NCBI GenBank assembly: GCA_019009955.1
Contig: CM032228.1
Location: 206,516,001 to 206,580,000 of the forward strand
Direction of reading: 5' to 3'
Length of the DNA stretch: 64,000 bases
From: Riptortus pedestris
Lineage: Eukaryota > Arthropoda > Insecta > Hemiptera > Alydidae
Shown: positions 12,764-24,246 of the stretch, one piece after another
Layout of the letters: each line of letters opens with the position of its first letter
Numbering within the stretch: the stretch's first letter is position 1
Notes under the pieces: model-generated
Told to the model about the DNA's origin: nothing
The model's input: only the letters and a program-made list of their open reading frames with translations
Database searches by the model: none
Program-made: the position numbers and the translations under genes

Positions 12764-13891
12764 ATCTGTGAGTGGGTGTTGAAGAAACCTTAGTTTTGTT
12801 ATCTACTGCCTAGGATTGTTGGAAATGTTTTAAATTTTCCTGCAATATTCCATCTTGCATTAGGCGATTTTACTTACAGCAATCCTCATAAATGAGAATA
12901 TCATCCAAACTTTTGGAATATTGTGAACATTGCAAATTTATTTGAAATAGTTTTTTGGTTTATGTATTCAACTTCTCATGGGTGTGTTATTTCCTCCCAC
13001 TAATGGATTGGGCTTTCTGGGACAACCAAACTTTCCAAATGTTTGTCTAGTTGGAATCTGGAAAAGTCGTTCTGGGAAAACTTTGTTGGTGGTGATATAA
13101 GAGGAATACGACCAAGCTAGAAAATTTATAGGAACGACGTGTGACCTGTTCTCAGAAGGAACGACAGGTTGTGAAAATATTACCAAGTAAAAATAAAGAA
13201 GGAATTTCTGGATCTTGGGGGAAGGAATGAATCTTGGAGGGCTGTAAATAAGACAGGGAGGCTGGCGGGATGGGATAGGGTGACCGAGGGTGTGAGCCAC
13301 TTGTTGCACAATCAACAGGTCCTTTCCATTCCACTAATCCCAAAACCTAACAATCCTGGATGTCACTCCGTGCAACAGGAATTCCAGGGACCTAAGTAGC
13401 CGCTTCAACTAGTTGCGCCTCTGTTCGCTCTTAACTTAAACTTCGAACCGTTTTCCCATCAGGAGGAGAAACGTTAAAAAAACATGCATATATTTGTCTC
13501 AAAATACTTTATTTAAACCTATACTCTCACAAAAATAGCCGCTTTAGACCAAGAAGAAATGACAACATGACAAACATGGCCCGTACCGATTTCCTCTGGG
13601 GAATATACGTGTGATGTCAAATCATTCCGAATATATTTTTCACTACCTGTTAGAATATTTAATTGTAATAAAAGTGATTTATACTTTAATTCATTATATA
13701 ACATTTACAGAAATTGGCATTTAAATTGTGGAATTTATAGAAGGATAGGAGAAAGATTCAATGGCTAGGTAATACGATATGACGGCAATGTGAATTCACC
13801 TACGTTATGTCATTCTGACATATCAGCGAAAGATGTGTGAAACAGAAGAACGCCAGTCCACCAAATCGCTCTTTACTTACTGGAAATAGGT
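12761..13891. other. Intergenic, no gene seen
   Basis: The segment 12968-13343 is less AT-rich and open on the minus strand for about 115 codons. The translation is Pro/Ser-rich with no motif I recognise, so I do not call a gene. Confidence 0.35.
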
Positions 13892-14695
13892 TTTAGCAGA
13901 TTTCCCTTAAGGGAAATCAGCTATTGAGGTTGTACTCATGACGGAATTTTCGAAATTTTTCTTCAAATGTCCATCGATCCTACCTAGTAGATGACGAAAA
14001 TGAAGTCCGTTCAAAACTGCATATATATATGTATTTGCCTGTTACCACTCTAGCGGTCGCAATTTTTGTTTGATCGGTACCAAACTCGATATTTAGTCGT
14101 TTTATGTAAAAAGAAAGATCAAGTTCGTTAACGGATGAAATCGGACCAGTGGTAGGGGGGGGTTTAGAAGGGAGGATTTTCGAAAATTCGAAATATCTCC
14201 GTTACTGTACGTCGGATCGAAAAATTGTACAGAATCAATCTTATTGCAAATTAAATTTACTATAAATATTGTTATATACATTTATTCTCTATCTTGAATA
14301 TTAACCGAGATATTTGCATTTTTATGAAGTCTGTGGTCGGGTATAGTTCGGCCATTTCCGCCAGTACTCGGCTCAGGTGGAAGCTTCTTATAACCTTTTC
14401 TGTCGTTTCTAACCTTACCTTACCTTCGTTACTTTGTGAGATTTATGCAAATACGTTCTGTTCATCCGCCCCCCCCCTTCTTTAGTTCTTGGACTACTAA
14501 AATTTGAGTTATTAAAATATAAATTATTCTTACAATTCAGAAGCCGTTTCAGTTGTGAATTTATTTTAATTAACTGAAATATTTCTCATTGCCCTTTGTA
14601 TTTAATCACGGTGGTATTGTGTTACCAGTATGCAGATTTCTCTATTGTAAATCGTTACATGGGAAATCTGCTTAGTTCTGTCGTGACGGACTTTT
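13892..14695 (-). repeat. Family B element, complete ends, mosaic interior
   Basis: Both termini are present: the palindrome TTTCCCTTAAGGGAAA with TTAGCAG at one side and GTCGTGACGGACTTTT at the other. The internal array is a short TA/TG tract. The interior combines a short-subfamily piece (GTTCGGCCATTTCCGCC) with long-subfamily pieces (TTATTCACGGTGGTATTGTG type), which suggests recombination between subfamilies. Confidence 0.7.
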
Positions 14696-17600
14696 ACATT
14701 TTCTTTTAGTTACCACAACATACTCATATATTTGAGGTTTACTTGCCAAAAATGCTCTTTTTTTAAAAATCTTGGAATGAATATGAAAAAAAATTAAATA
14801 TAAATATAAAAATAAATCCTCATGTCGTTAAGTGTATAGATGGACTGTTTGTTATTATCAGAGCTGTCGTTTTCGTCCTGGATTGTTTGAATGGAGGGAT
14901 CGGCTCAGCTTCAATGGGAGAGGGGTTTCTGTAGGTGAAGTATAATGTCAATTTTAATGCAGGAATGAAAATATGCAAGGACAATATGCACATGAGGATT
15001 CTATGCTAAAAATTGCTTTTTGAGGAAAGTGCATTAGGAGTTGAAGTTGGAAATGTGCTAGTAAAAATTGTAGATTTATATGATTGCGATTCGGTTTTCA
15101 ATTTTTGGAGGAGTAGTAAGATTTATGATTTTTGCCAGCCATACGGGGCAGTCGGTAAATTCACTAATAATCGGTAAAATAAACAGGGATGAGTATAGTA
15201 ATGATTGTGTTCAAAATAAAAACAGTTTCTATAAATAAGAAAAATAATTCTGCTAGTTTATCGGCTACAAGTATGTATTATAAAAATTTCAGATATCATT
15301 TTACATTAATTTTGTTACATGTGTCATACGATGGGTGACATATGATGTCACGATACATGTAAGGTGGCTTAAATAATGAGATAACTGAAAATTACAACGA
15401 TATTTATTACCCACAAACTGGTGTCAACAGTTGCTGATGAGTCTACAGGACACACATAGTGATTTATCCTGTAAATTGATAATCCCAATTTCCTACACTA
15501 CAACTAGAACATGAACTTCACAAGAACAAGCATTAGTTTTCCGCCATTAAAACCTATATCGGGATTCAAGCTAAAACTTCTATATGCTACCTTGGTGCCC
15601 AGCTAGCATAGTGAGAGTATTGAAAAACCAATTGAAGAAAGAACTAGACAAGTCCTTAATGCCTCCACAAATAAAGCAGGTAGCGTTGAGTTTGACCCCT
15701 TTATTCCCACCAATGTTTTGTGATCAAAGGGTTGGTTCTTTATGATTTATAGAGATTGTGATTTTTTTTGGACCAAATAATATATTTCTTATTTGATTTC
15801 TCTACTGCGATTTTTGGTGCCATTAAGTCAGGAAATGCTGTAGTGAACTTGCGTTCGGGAACCAGCTCGATGATTAGATTCGTGTTTTCAAAATCTGACA
15901 AAAGTGTCCTGCTGTTTAAGGACAAATAAGCATTAAATATATATTATATTATATAAAATCAACTCATTAAGCATTTATCATCATACGACAAAAAAAAACA
16001 ATAGGAAAAATAGAAAATGTATTACAAAGTTGAATGATCTTATTCAATGATGAGATCATGAACAAGTTTTGAAGAAACTTTAGTCAGTCAACGCTTTATC
16101 ACTTCCGACAGAAGCAAATGAATTTAATTATGTGAGACACTTGTTGAGTGCAAAGCTGACGCATTTAATTTATGATTATTTTTATTAAAAAAAAAAAAAA
16201 ACTCTATGGAATAGAGTCTATGTTGTGGTTATTGAATTATCTGTATAAGTAACTCTACTACCCTTTATGAATAGAGTAAAAGCTTTCATAGCTTCAAAGC
16301 CTTTTTTTCAGCTGCATTGCAGTTATGTAGTTTTTGCTACTAAAAGCTTTTGGCGAGTTAGTGAAACGAAATGGTGCCAAGCTTTGATGGTCTACTGTTG
16401 AGTATTATTTCAAATACTGTGAGTTTTAGTCAGATTCAGCACTAATTCAAAACAGAGGGTAATGCACTTGTTTTGATTACAATTATTTCATTGAAATGTT
16501 ATTCATAGCTCTAAACTATATTATGTATTCTCCACCACGAGAGGCTGACAGTTTCATGTTCCGTTTTTCGAATTAATTATTTTATTAACTTAATTATAAA
16601 TTGTTTCAATATGCTGATCCATGTCCAGTTTGCCTTTAGCTACGATATTTAATGGGATACTGAAGAAGGTTTGAGTTAAGTTAATGCTTCTATTTCCAAC
16701 CAACACAGAGCAAGTAGAGTATCCGTCGTAAAAAGAGGCAAATAACAATATCGATCAAACTAGCTGCCAGTCCCGAGATGTATGGAAAGAGACCACACTT
16801 CATCAAAAGAAAACAACAAAAACTGTTGGAGCAGAGAAATATGTGTCGTTAAACAAACAAGATAATGAATTGGCTATTCACAGATTACAAATTCGTACTT
16901 ACTAACCGGACAAGACAGACCCAACATTGTAACTGCTCATTGACAATTAAATATATTCTAACGGTCTTAATACTATGACAAAACATAGTCTACCGTACAA
17001 AATGGCATTCATTGTTAAAGACCGCAGCCAGTATTTACATGCTAATTTTGAATAATAAAGAATGATTTTTTAATTGAAATTTCAGAATTTGAAAAACATA
17101 TAAAATAATTGTATGCAGATATTTCAACAATACTATTATTGGTAGATAGTAATTTCACAGTTATGGCGATTATTTGAATCTAGTTTGCTGTGGAGAACGG
17201 AAATAAATACATAATTAAATTATCTTTATATCAGTATTTATTCCTGTATTATTTTACAGTGCTTGCAATCGAAAAAACATACTAATAATAGTTTTAAACA
17301 GACTCTGAACTCTTTTTTAAGAGAAAGTTTTTTTTTAAATATATCAATTGGATTTACAAAGCTTTTATTTACAGAATTTATTGATTAATGGGCAGTGTCG
17401 GTTGGTGTAAAGTTATTTGTGATTTATGAACTCAATGTATCAAACAAAATGAGAAATTGTGTCCTACTAAATGCAAAAAAAAAATAAAAAAAAAAATGAA
17501 ACATAAATTATAAAATACACATAATCTTATGATCTTCATAAAAATGTTTATTTTGTAACGGCAACTCACCCATTTCAACTTAACCTTCCCCAACAACTGT

Positions 17601-18842
17601 CAAGCCAGGGGAAGGTTACAAGCCAAGGCGGGCTACCGGCGACAGTGTTGCCCGACAGATGACAATTTAAAACTAAAATAATTAATGTAATTTTAAAGAG
17701 GGTACACTGCGAGTAACCTGAAAGTTACCTTTTAGTTAGTGTGTTAACCGTTATTACAAGTGCAACGTGGTGGATCTTTTTTTAAGCTTTTTGAGAGTGT
17801 GTGGACAGTTTTTTTTTATTATCTTTTTATTTATTACGGGACGAGCTGGTTTTTTTTATTACAAGAGACTTTTTATTTTAAAATTTTATTTTTTTATCAT
17901 CATTCTACTCCTTCAATCTTTTGCTGATAACTTGTTGATTGTACTTAGTTGATTTTATGAACTGCATTTTCCGACTAGCATGCCACTGAACTTGTGTCGT
18001 TCGATATCCACGTATTCAGATGGCATCTGTTATTTTCCATAAATCGATGTCTTCTGCTAGATGAGTATAGCTGTCATGTGGCACGGTTTTAGTATTTTAT
18101 CCTATTGAATTTTTCTTTTGTTCTGACACGTTAGTTGCGTAAAATGACAGATTTTTGTATCACGTCTTTCAATATATTTGGCTAATGGTTTGTGTAAATC
18201 TGTCCTTTGGATGTATGTTTCCTTACTTTACTTGAGTCACTGAGACCCTTCAGATAACTTCAATGATTGGTCTAAAGATGCTGCTTTTCTTAGATCATCG
18301 GCTTCTTCATTCCCTTCTGTGCCCATTTCTAGGCTATAAAACACATAACAGCCAATCAATTATTCTTATTCAACATTATTCTTCATTATCTGCATGCTAT
18401 GAATTCTTCGGACTTCCTACACTTTGAAAGTTTCAGCTGATCTCCCTACGGCTCTTTTATGAACTTACACCGAAGAGAAAAGTTTGTATTCACTTACCTC
18501 AGCCCAGATGAATATGTTAATGTGAAAGTTTTGAATTTATAAAAGTTTACATGTCATGTTAACAAGGAATTAACAATTTTCTTAACAGAAAAGAAGTTTT
18601 TCTAATGTATGGGGATATAACTTGATACTTTCCCCTCATGAATAAAATATAGTACCTTGTATCCCATACTTGCAAATTGAAATTACAGAGCTTTAGAAAG
18701 TGAGCCATTTGAGATTTATGGCTGTATGGTTGTTTACAGTTATAGATTATTTTAATTTTTCATTTGATGAAGATATCAAAATTTTACGAACATTGCATAT
18801 GACTCATACAATAATTAAATATATTGCGGCTTCAGATAAAAA
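14696..18842. other. Intergenic, no gene seen
   Basis: I see no gene. Nested inverted repeats lie at 15315-15362 (TTACATGT/ACATGTAA outside GTGACAT/ATGTCAC). A perfect 11-bp-stem hairpin is at 17581-17618. Poly-A runs occur near 16185-16201 and 17477-17500. Confidence 0.4.
17581..17618. repeat. Perfect hairpin, 11-bp stem
   Basis: TAACCTTCCCC at 17581-17591 is complementary to GGGGAAGGTTA at 17608-17618 with 16 bases between. It lies in a local GC-rich island to about 17665. No polymerase stop signal or gene context gives it a role. Confidence 0.5.
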
Positions 18843-18844
18843 AA

Positions 18845-19155
18845 AAGTCCGTCATGCAGGGGCTGCGTAAACTAAGCAGATTTCCCACGTGAAGTTTAGT
18901 AATCGATAAATCTACATACTGCTAATACAACACCACCGTGAATAAATACAAACGGAACTAAGAAATATTTCAGTCAATTTCAATAACCTCCCTACAGGAA
19001 GCGTTTGAAATATAATCAAACAGATCCGCCAGCCTCACACCGGAAAGAAAAACAATTACTGAAATATATGAGAATATAATATATTAATTTTATTGAGAAC
19101 TATTTACTATATATAGTACTGTTATTAATATTGAGTTAGAATAATTGTTATCTAA

Positions 19156-19160
<5 letters not shown>
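18845..19160 (+). repeat. Family B element, 5' part (split by family A copy 4)
   Basis: It begins with AAGTCCGTCATGCAGGGG and AAGCAGATTTCCCACGTG, then the long-subfamily body (ACCGGAAAGAAAAACAATTAC). It stops at a TA array from which an A element begins. The matching 3' end lies at 20848-20919 beyond the A element, and the B middle is missing. Confidence 0.7.

Positions 19161-19186
<26 letters not shown>
19161..19186. repeat. (TA)n array at the B/A junction
   Basis: A short TA array between the 5' half of a B copy and family A copy 4. Confidence 0.75.
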
Positions 19187-19191
<5 letters not shown>

Positions 19192-20768
19192 GTTCATTCT
19201 TTTCGTTTCATATGTCATAGACACCATAACTGCATTTTGTTTCTTTCGTGTGTGTTTGTTTATTTGTTTGTTACCTTTTCACGCATAAACGGCTGAACTG
19301 AATTTTATGAAACTTGGTATGTATATTATTACTAACTCAACTTAGACTTTAGGCTATACTGATTTTCTCTGAGACGAACAGGAGTGGGGGTTTTAAGGGA
19401 GGCCTGAAATTAAAAATAGCGATATTTCGTTTCCTATTGGTTTTTTGGCAAATATACACATAACAAAAGTAGTTTATTTTGTTATTGAGAGTAACTTTTG
19501 TTATATACACTTTTTTCGTATACCGCATTATAAACGAGATATACGCTAAAACCTATAGCGGAAGTGAACAATTTTATTTGGGACAAAAGACCCAACCGAA
19601 ATAAATAAAACTCGGTATATGTATTAGGACTAACGCTTTCATTATAACAAGCCATACCAACATTTCTAGGGACGGGTAGGAGTGGGGGTTATAAGGGAAG
19701 CCAGAAATTAAAAATAGCGATATTTCGTTTCCTATTGGTTTTTCGGCAAATATGAACATAACAAAAGTTGTTTACTTTGTTATTTAGAGTTACTTTTGTT
19801 ATATACACTTTTTTCGTAGACCGAATAATAAACGTGATATACGCTAAAACCTAAAGGGGAAGTGAACAATTTTATTTGGGACAAAAGACCCAACCGAAAT
19901 AAATAAAACTTGGTATGTGTATTAGCACTAACGCTTTCATTATAACAAGCCATACCAACATTTCTAGGGATGGGCAGGAGTGGGGGTTGTAAGGTAGGCC
20001 TGAATTTAAAAATAGCGGTATTTCGTTTTCTATTCGTTTTTCGGCAAATATGAACATAACAAAAGTTGTTTATTTTGTTATTTAGAGTAACTTTAGTCAT
20101 ATTAATTTTTGTCTTTAAACAAAGTACGAGATATACACTATAAACTGAAGCGGGAGTCAACTATTTCATTGGGCGCTAACGATTAAACCGAACTTAAAAA
20201 AACTCGGTATGTTATTACCATTAATTCTTCCATGATTGTAAGCTATAATAAAATTTTTAGATTCGAACGGGAGTGGGGGTTATAAGGGAGACCTGAAATA
20301 AAAATTCGCGATATTTCATTGTCTATTTGTTTTTCGACAAACATGCACATAACAAAAGTTGTTTACTTTGTTATTTAGATTAACTTTTGTTTTATACATT
20401 TCTTCAGAAACAATGTGAGGAGCAAGTAATTTGCGTAGAAATATTGATATGTTCAACAATTCATTGCAATTTGAAATATGAGGTACCTCACCTGGAAAAA
20501 TTAATTCAAATCTATGTTAATATTTTGTCCTTATTAACTGAAATCTATGCATTATGCATAGGTGATGGGAAATATGGTAATTTGGAAGACAGTGAAGACT
20601 TACATAAAAAATTAATTTTATTATTAACAAATGCCAACAACGGGTATTATCCCTAAATACTGGGACGGGTAAATGTCAAAATATGTTGCAAAGTAAAGCC
20701 TTGCCAAAAAAATATCATCACCATTCAGCCTCAAATCAGTTCCCGGGCGAAGCCGGGTATCTGTGCTA

Positions 20769-20769
<1 letters not shown>
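19187..20769 (+). mobile_element. Family A element, copy 4, nested in a B element
   Basis: It has the usual structure: a border near AAATTGTTCATTC (with the TAACCTCTGTCTG stretch lost), TTTGTTTGTTACCTTTTCACG, several tandem units of about 300 bp with CAGGAGTGGGGGTT, the 3' hairpin CCCGGGCGAAGCCGGG at 20742-20757, and CTAG at 20766-20769. It is bracketed by TA arrays and by the two ends of a family B element, so it most likely inserted into the B element's own TA array. Confidence 0.65.

Positions 20770-20847
<78 letters not shown>
20770..20847. repeat. (TA)n(CA)n compound microsatellite
   Basis: A TA array to about 20833 is followed by CA repeats and leads straight into the family B 3' block GTTTTGAACAGACCTC. 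Confidence 0.8.
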
Positions 20848-20848
<1 letters not shown>

Positions 20849-20919
20849 TTTTGAACAGACCTCATTTTCGTCATCCTAGGTAGGATCGATGGACATTCCA
20901 TGACAGGAAAATCTGCTAA
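20848..20919 (+). repeat. Family B element, 3' end (pairs with 18845-19160)
   Basis: GTTTTGAACAGACCTCATTT, GGATCGATGGACATT and a terminal CTGCTAA are present. The segment with GAGTACGACCTCAATAG and the palindrome has been deleted to a short remnant. Confidence 0.6.
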
Positions 20920-20934
20920 AATGTATTAGAAAAT

Positions 20935-21543
20935 AACTTTTTTCTGTAATCGTTGAGTAATGGAAAAATGACTAAACTGAAATGAGTGAAGAAAGTGAAA
21001 CAATTTGCAATAGAATGAAGAAAGTGAATTGCCTTCTTAATTACTAATAAGTATAAATTAAAAAATAATTTGAAGTTGGAAATTAAATGCTTTTAAATGT
21101 TTCTTAACATTATAAGAATTTATTTTAACTAAATAAATTGAAATGTGAATGAGTTATTGGTGGAAATAATCAATATATTTTAAAATTTAAATATAATAAT
21201 AATTACCTTCCTTGTTTATTACCTGCACTTGTTTATAACTGCACTACTTCACAATCATCACTAGCTGTTTTATAACAATGCTTATAACCTTTCACAACCA
21301 TGCTTATAACCTACCAACAACATACCATAATCTTCACAACATCCTAATTTTGTTCATATTCTGGTTAGATCTGATCATGTATTACTCGATTATAGAAAAA
21401 ATTTAATATTACACTCGTGACGAAAGTAGAATTTACAACTCTCGTGAAATTACCACACTCGCTTCGCTCTTGTGGGTAAACGTTTCACTCGAGTTGTAAA
21501 ATGATCTACTTTCGTCTCTTGTATAATAAATAACTCTCTCGGT
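20935..21543 (+). repeat. Repeat D1 (longer copy)
   Basis: The left part (TTTTCTGTAATCGTTGAGTA, ATGAGTGAAGAAAGTGAAAC) and the right part (GTAAACGTTTCACTCGAGTT, TTGTATAATAAATAACT) both match the compact repeat at 62398-62597, in the same order. Between them D1 carries about 370 bp absent from that copy. The right part can fold: GACGAAAGTAGA at 21419-21430 pairs with TCTACTTTCGTC at 21505-21516. The family is unknown to me. Confidence 0.55.
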
Positions 21544-22122
21544 AAACTAAACTACTAACTAACTAAATACTTCTCGGTATTTAGCGAATATTCCGTTAGT
21601 GAATACTCCATCACGATAGGGTCAGAATTATGTAAATTCTTCATTTTGATGATTGGTTAAAACACCATTCAAATTTGTGTATGTTCTCTGTTCATTTCTA
21701 TCACATCATCATTTTAAAAGCAACGCCTTGTAGCTGTTTGTGATATTTCATGTCTTCAAAAAATGGCTCTCTGGGCCTCCTTGTTTCCTTAAGCCCAATA
21801 ACTTTACCTTCAAATACATATTGAAGGCAAAGTCCTTATGGCTTATGAAATGTCAAAGAAAATTCACTCTCATATTTTCTTTGGCCTAGATAAGGCTTTT
21901 ACTTTTAATTACCTGATTTTGAACGTCCACAATGATTTTTTTGGAACTTTCATGGTACTAAAAAGGGAAAAGTTTTGGACAGTGGTTTCCCGTTGCCTTC
22001 TATTAACCCAAGTGTGCCTATATCATTCCTACAAATCATGATCCCTGTTCCAAGGACCAAAGTGTAGGCCTATACAACGTTCTACTAGGAGGTAAATGCA
22101 CTAGACTAAATGGTGGAAACCC

Positions 22123-22124
<2 letters not shown>
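21544..22124. other. Intergenic, no gene seen
   Basis: No recognised gene. An open frame at 21838-22041 has no known motif. The stretch around 21980-22005, read on the minus strand (GAAGGCAACGGGAAACCAC), recalls wording often met in insect retroelement debris, but it is too short to classify. Confidence 0.3.

Positions 22125-22205
<81 letters not shown>
22125..22205. repeat. (TA)n microsatellite, about 40 units
   Basis: One of the longest TA arrays in the window. Neither flank matches family A or B, so it may be a free-standing array or the remnant of another repeat. Confidence 0.85.
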
Positions 22206-22208
<3 letters not shown>

Positions 22209-22385
22209 AAGTTTCATGTAAAAACTTCTCATATGTTTCATGCAGAAGCTTTTAATAAGATCCTTATAATGGGGGAGAGCAACTTGTTTAATTAAGTGAG
22301 AAGAGTAGAAAACTCTTAAAACATCGACCGAGATTCTTGGGAAATTTGGTAATTAAAACCAGGCTTGCTGGCTGAAGAACTTTTA

Positions 22386-22423
22386 TTTCGATGTATCGAT
22401 TACTGCTTGGTGGGCCTCATCAG
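22386..22423 (-). ncRNA. Possible decayed hammerhead ribozyme core
   Basis: The minus strand has CTGATGA (22417-22423) and, 27 bases later, GAAA (22386-22389), followed by TAAAAGTTC. The two conserved core strings are intact, but the sequence between them does not form a good stem II (only the first one or two pairs match). It could be a worn ribozyme from a Penelope-like repeat or a chance match. Confidence 0.2.
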
Positions 22424-22729
22424 CTCTATACTGATATAAATTAGTCTTCAATTACAATGAAACACACAGATTTATATAACAGAAAATTATAAGTTATTAG
22501 ATTAGTAAGACAATAACATGTAAATAACTATATTTATATAATGTGTTTTGTGTATTTTTTACCTAAGCCTCTTTTCAACAGCTAAGAAGGCTTTTACTGA
22601 GTTGGAATACGAAAAGGTCGATCTTCTTATGCGATAAAAATCTCTGACGAAATTGATTAAAGAACTGATAAACATCCCCTTCCTAGAAAATTGTTTGAAT
22701 AATTATAAATTTAAACGTAACATTTATAT

Positions 22730-22961
22730 TATAATTATTATTATTTATTAACGTCCACTTTTTGCAACTAAGGCTAATCGGGACGGGTTATCTACAGGTT
22801 ACCACCCTTTTCTAGCCAGGGTGGGATTTTAGGACGTTATTTAATGAATTTCGTCACTAAATAATTTCCTTTGCCCAGGCAAGAATCGAACTCGCCACTC
22901 TAGGTTAACCATGTGAGATAAAGGTCAACGCTTTAACTCGCATGGCCAACTTGAGCCCCGA
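22730..22961 (-). repeat. SINE family C, copy 4, full length with target duplication
   Basis: This is the best full copy. On the minus strand it reads GGGGCTCAAGTTGGCC (A-box region), ..GAGTTCGATTCTTGCC (B box), the body with CTAGAAAAGGGTGGTAAC and a TAATAATAAT-type tail. It is flanked by an 11-bp direct duplication, AACATTTATAT, at 22719-22729 and 22962-22972. The head is laid out like a Ser/Leu-type tRNA. Insertion by LINE machinery is the usual route for such SINEs. Confidence 0.8.
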
Positions 22962-22981
22962 AACATTTATATATTTTAAAT

Positions 22982-23002
22982 AAAAAAAAAAAAAAAAAAA
23001 AA
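22982..23002. repeat. Poly-A run
   Basis: About 20 A residues shortly after the SINE target duplication. It lies outside the SINE and has no assigned owner. Confidence 0.6.
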
Positions 23003-23606
23003 GCTTCGTATGTAGGAGGTGCAAGTTTTGTATTGTTGGCTTACTACCGTATTATATTTGTTGAGGTTGACCAAACAAACATATTAAGTTCCTTTTATTA
23101 AATACTAATTTTATTAGAAGCAATGGAAGTATTATAATCGAAAAAAAATGTTCTTTTCATTTCCTGAACGGAATTATCCATCTATATCTTCGATCGTCTA
23201 TTTTGACTACTTTTATCCCGATCTTTGTTGGAATGACTCAAAATTGCCTTGTCTAAGAATGTTAAAATTTCTTAATCGTGATGGTTGTAACATCTGCCTG
23301 GGTACTTTCAGTTTTTATCGAAATCGACTTAGAAGAGAGAAGGGGATTAGGGGGGGGGGGACAAAGATAAAAACTTGTATTTTTTTTTACTCGAATTAGG
23401 TGTTAAAAAACATAAAGATTGCATTGGGCCTCTTTTAATGATGTTCTATCAATTTAGTTCTATTAATTTTTTAGATTTATTAGAACGGATATATCTAGTC
23501 TATCAAATTTAAAGTGAAATATCTTTAAATGAAATGCAAAAACATTTTGTTAATTGAATTTAAATGGAGTACACGGAAACCTTGTGATGTCCACTTCAGA
23601 TTTTTA

Positions 23607-23728
23607 TTAGGAGATTTCCCTTAAGGGAAATCAGCTATTGAGGTCGTACTCATGACGCGATTTACGAAAAATTTCTTCAAATGTCCATCGATCCTACCCA
23701 GGAGAGGACGAAAATGAGGTCCGTTCAA

Positions 23729-23794
<66 letters not shown>

Positions 23795-24246
23795 CTGTTA
23801 ACACTCTAGCGGCCGCAATTTTTGTTTAATCGTCACCAAACTCGGTATTTAATCTTTTTATGTAAAAAGGAAGATCAAGTTCGTTAACGGCTGAAATCGG
23901 ACCAGTGGGAGGAGGGGGTTTAGAGGGGGATTTTCAAAAATTTGAAATATCTCCGTTATTATGCATCGGAGCGAAAAATTGTATAGAACCAATCTTATTG
24001 CAAATTAAATTTACTATAAATATTGTTCTATACATTTATTCTGTATCTTGAATATTAACCGAGATATTTGTATTCTGTGTTGTCGCCAGGATTCGGCTAT
24101 GTTCCGACTTTCCGCCGAGAGCTCTGGCGGCCGTTTCCTTAACTATTCGTTCCTCGTGAATAGGTTTAGAGGTTTCTTACTAGTACAGTTGTTATTAGGC
24201 AGATTTCTCTACTGTAAAACTTCACGTGGGAAATCTGTGTTTAGCG
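23607..24246 (-). repeat. Family B element, short-subfamily interior
   Basis: It starts with the terminal palindrome and AGCTATTGAGGTCGTACTCA, has a (TA)n array at 23733-23790, then the usual blocks. From about 24080 a short-subfamily section follows (TTCGGCTATGTTCCG and TCTGGCGGCCGTTTCC). It stops after TTCACGTGGGAAATCTG and lacks the final GTCCGTCACG terminus. Confidence 0.65.

Noticed and set aside
12968..13315. 115-codon minus-strand open frame
   Set aside because: Pro/Ser-rich translation without a recognised domain or exon signals, and overlapped by another frame of similar quality.
15433..15478. CTGATGA followed by a TACAGGA/TCCTGTA stem
   Set aside because: Looks like half a hammerhead, but GAAA is replaced by AAAT and the stem spacing is wrong.
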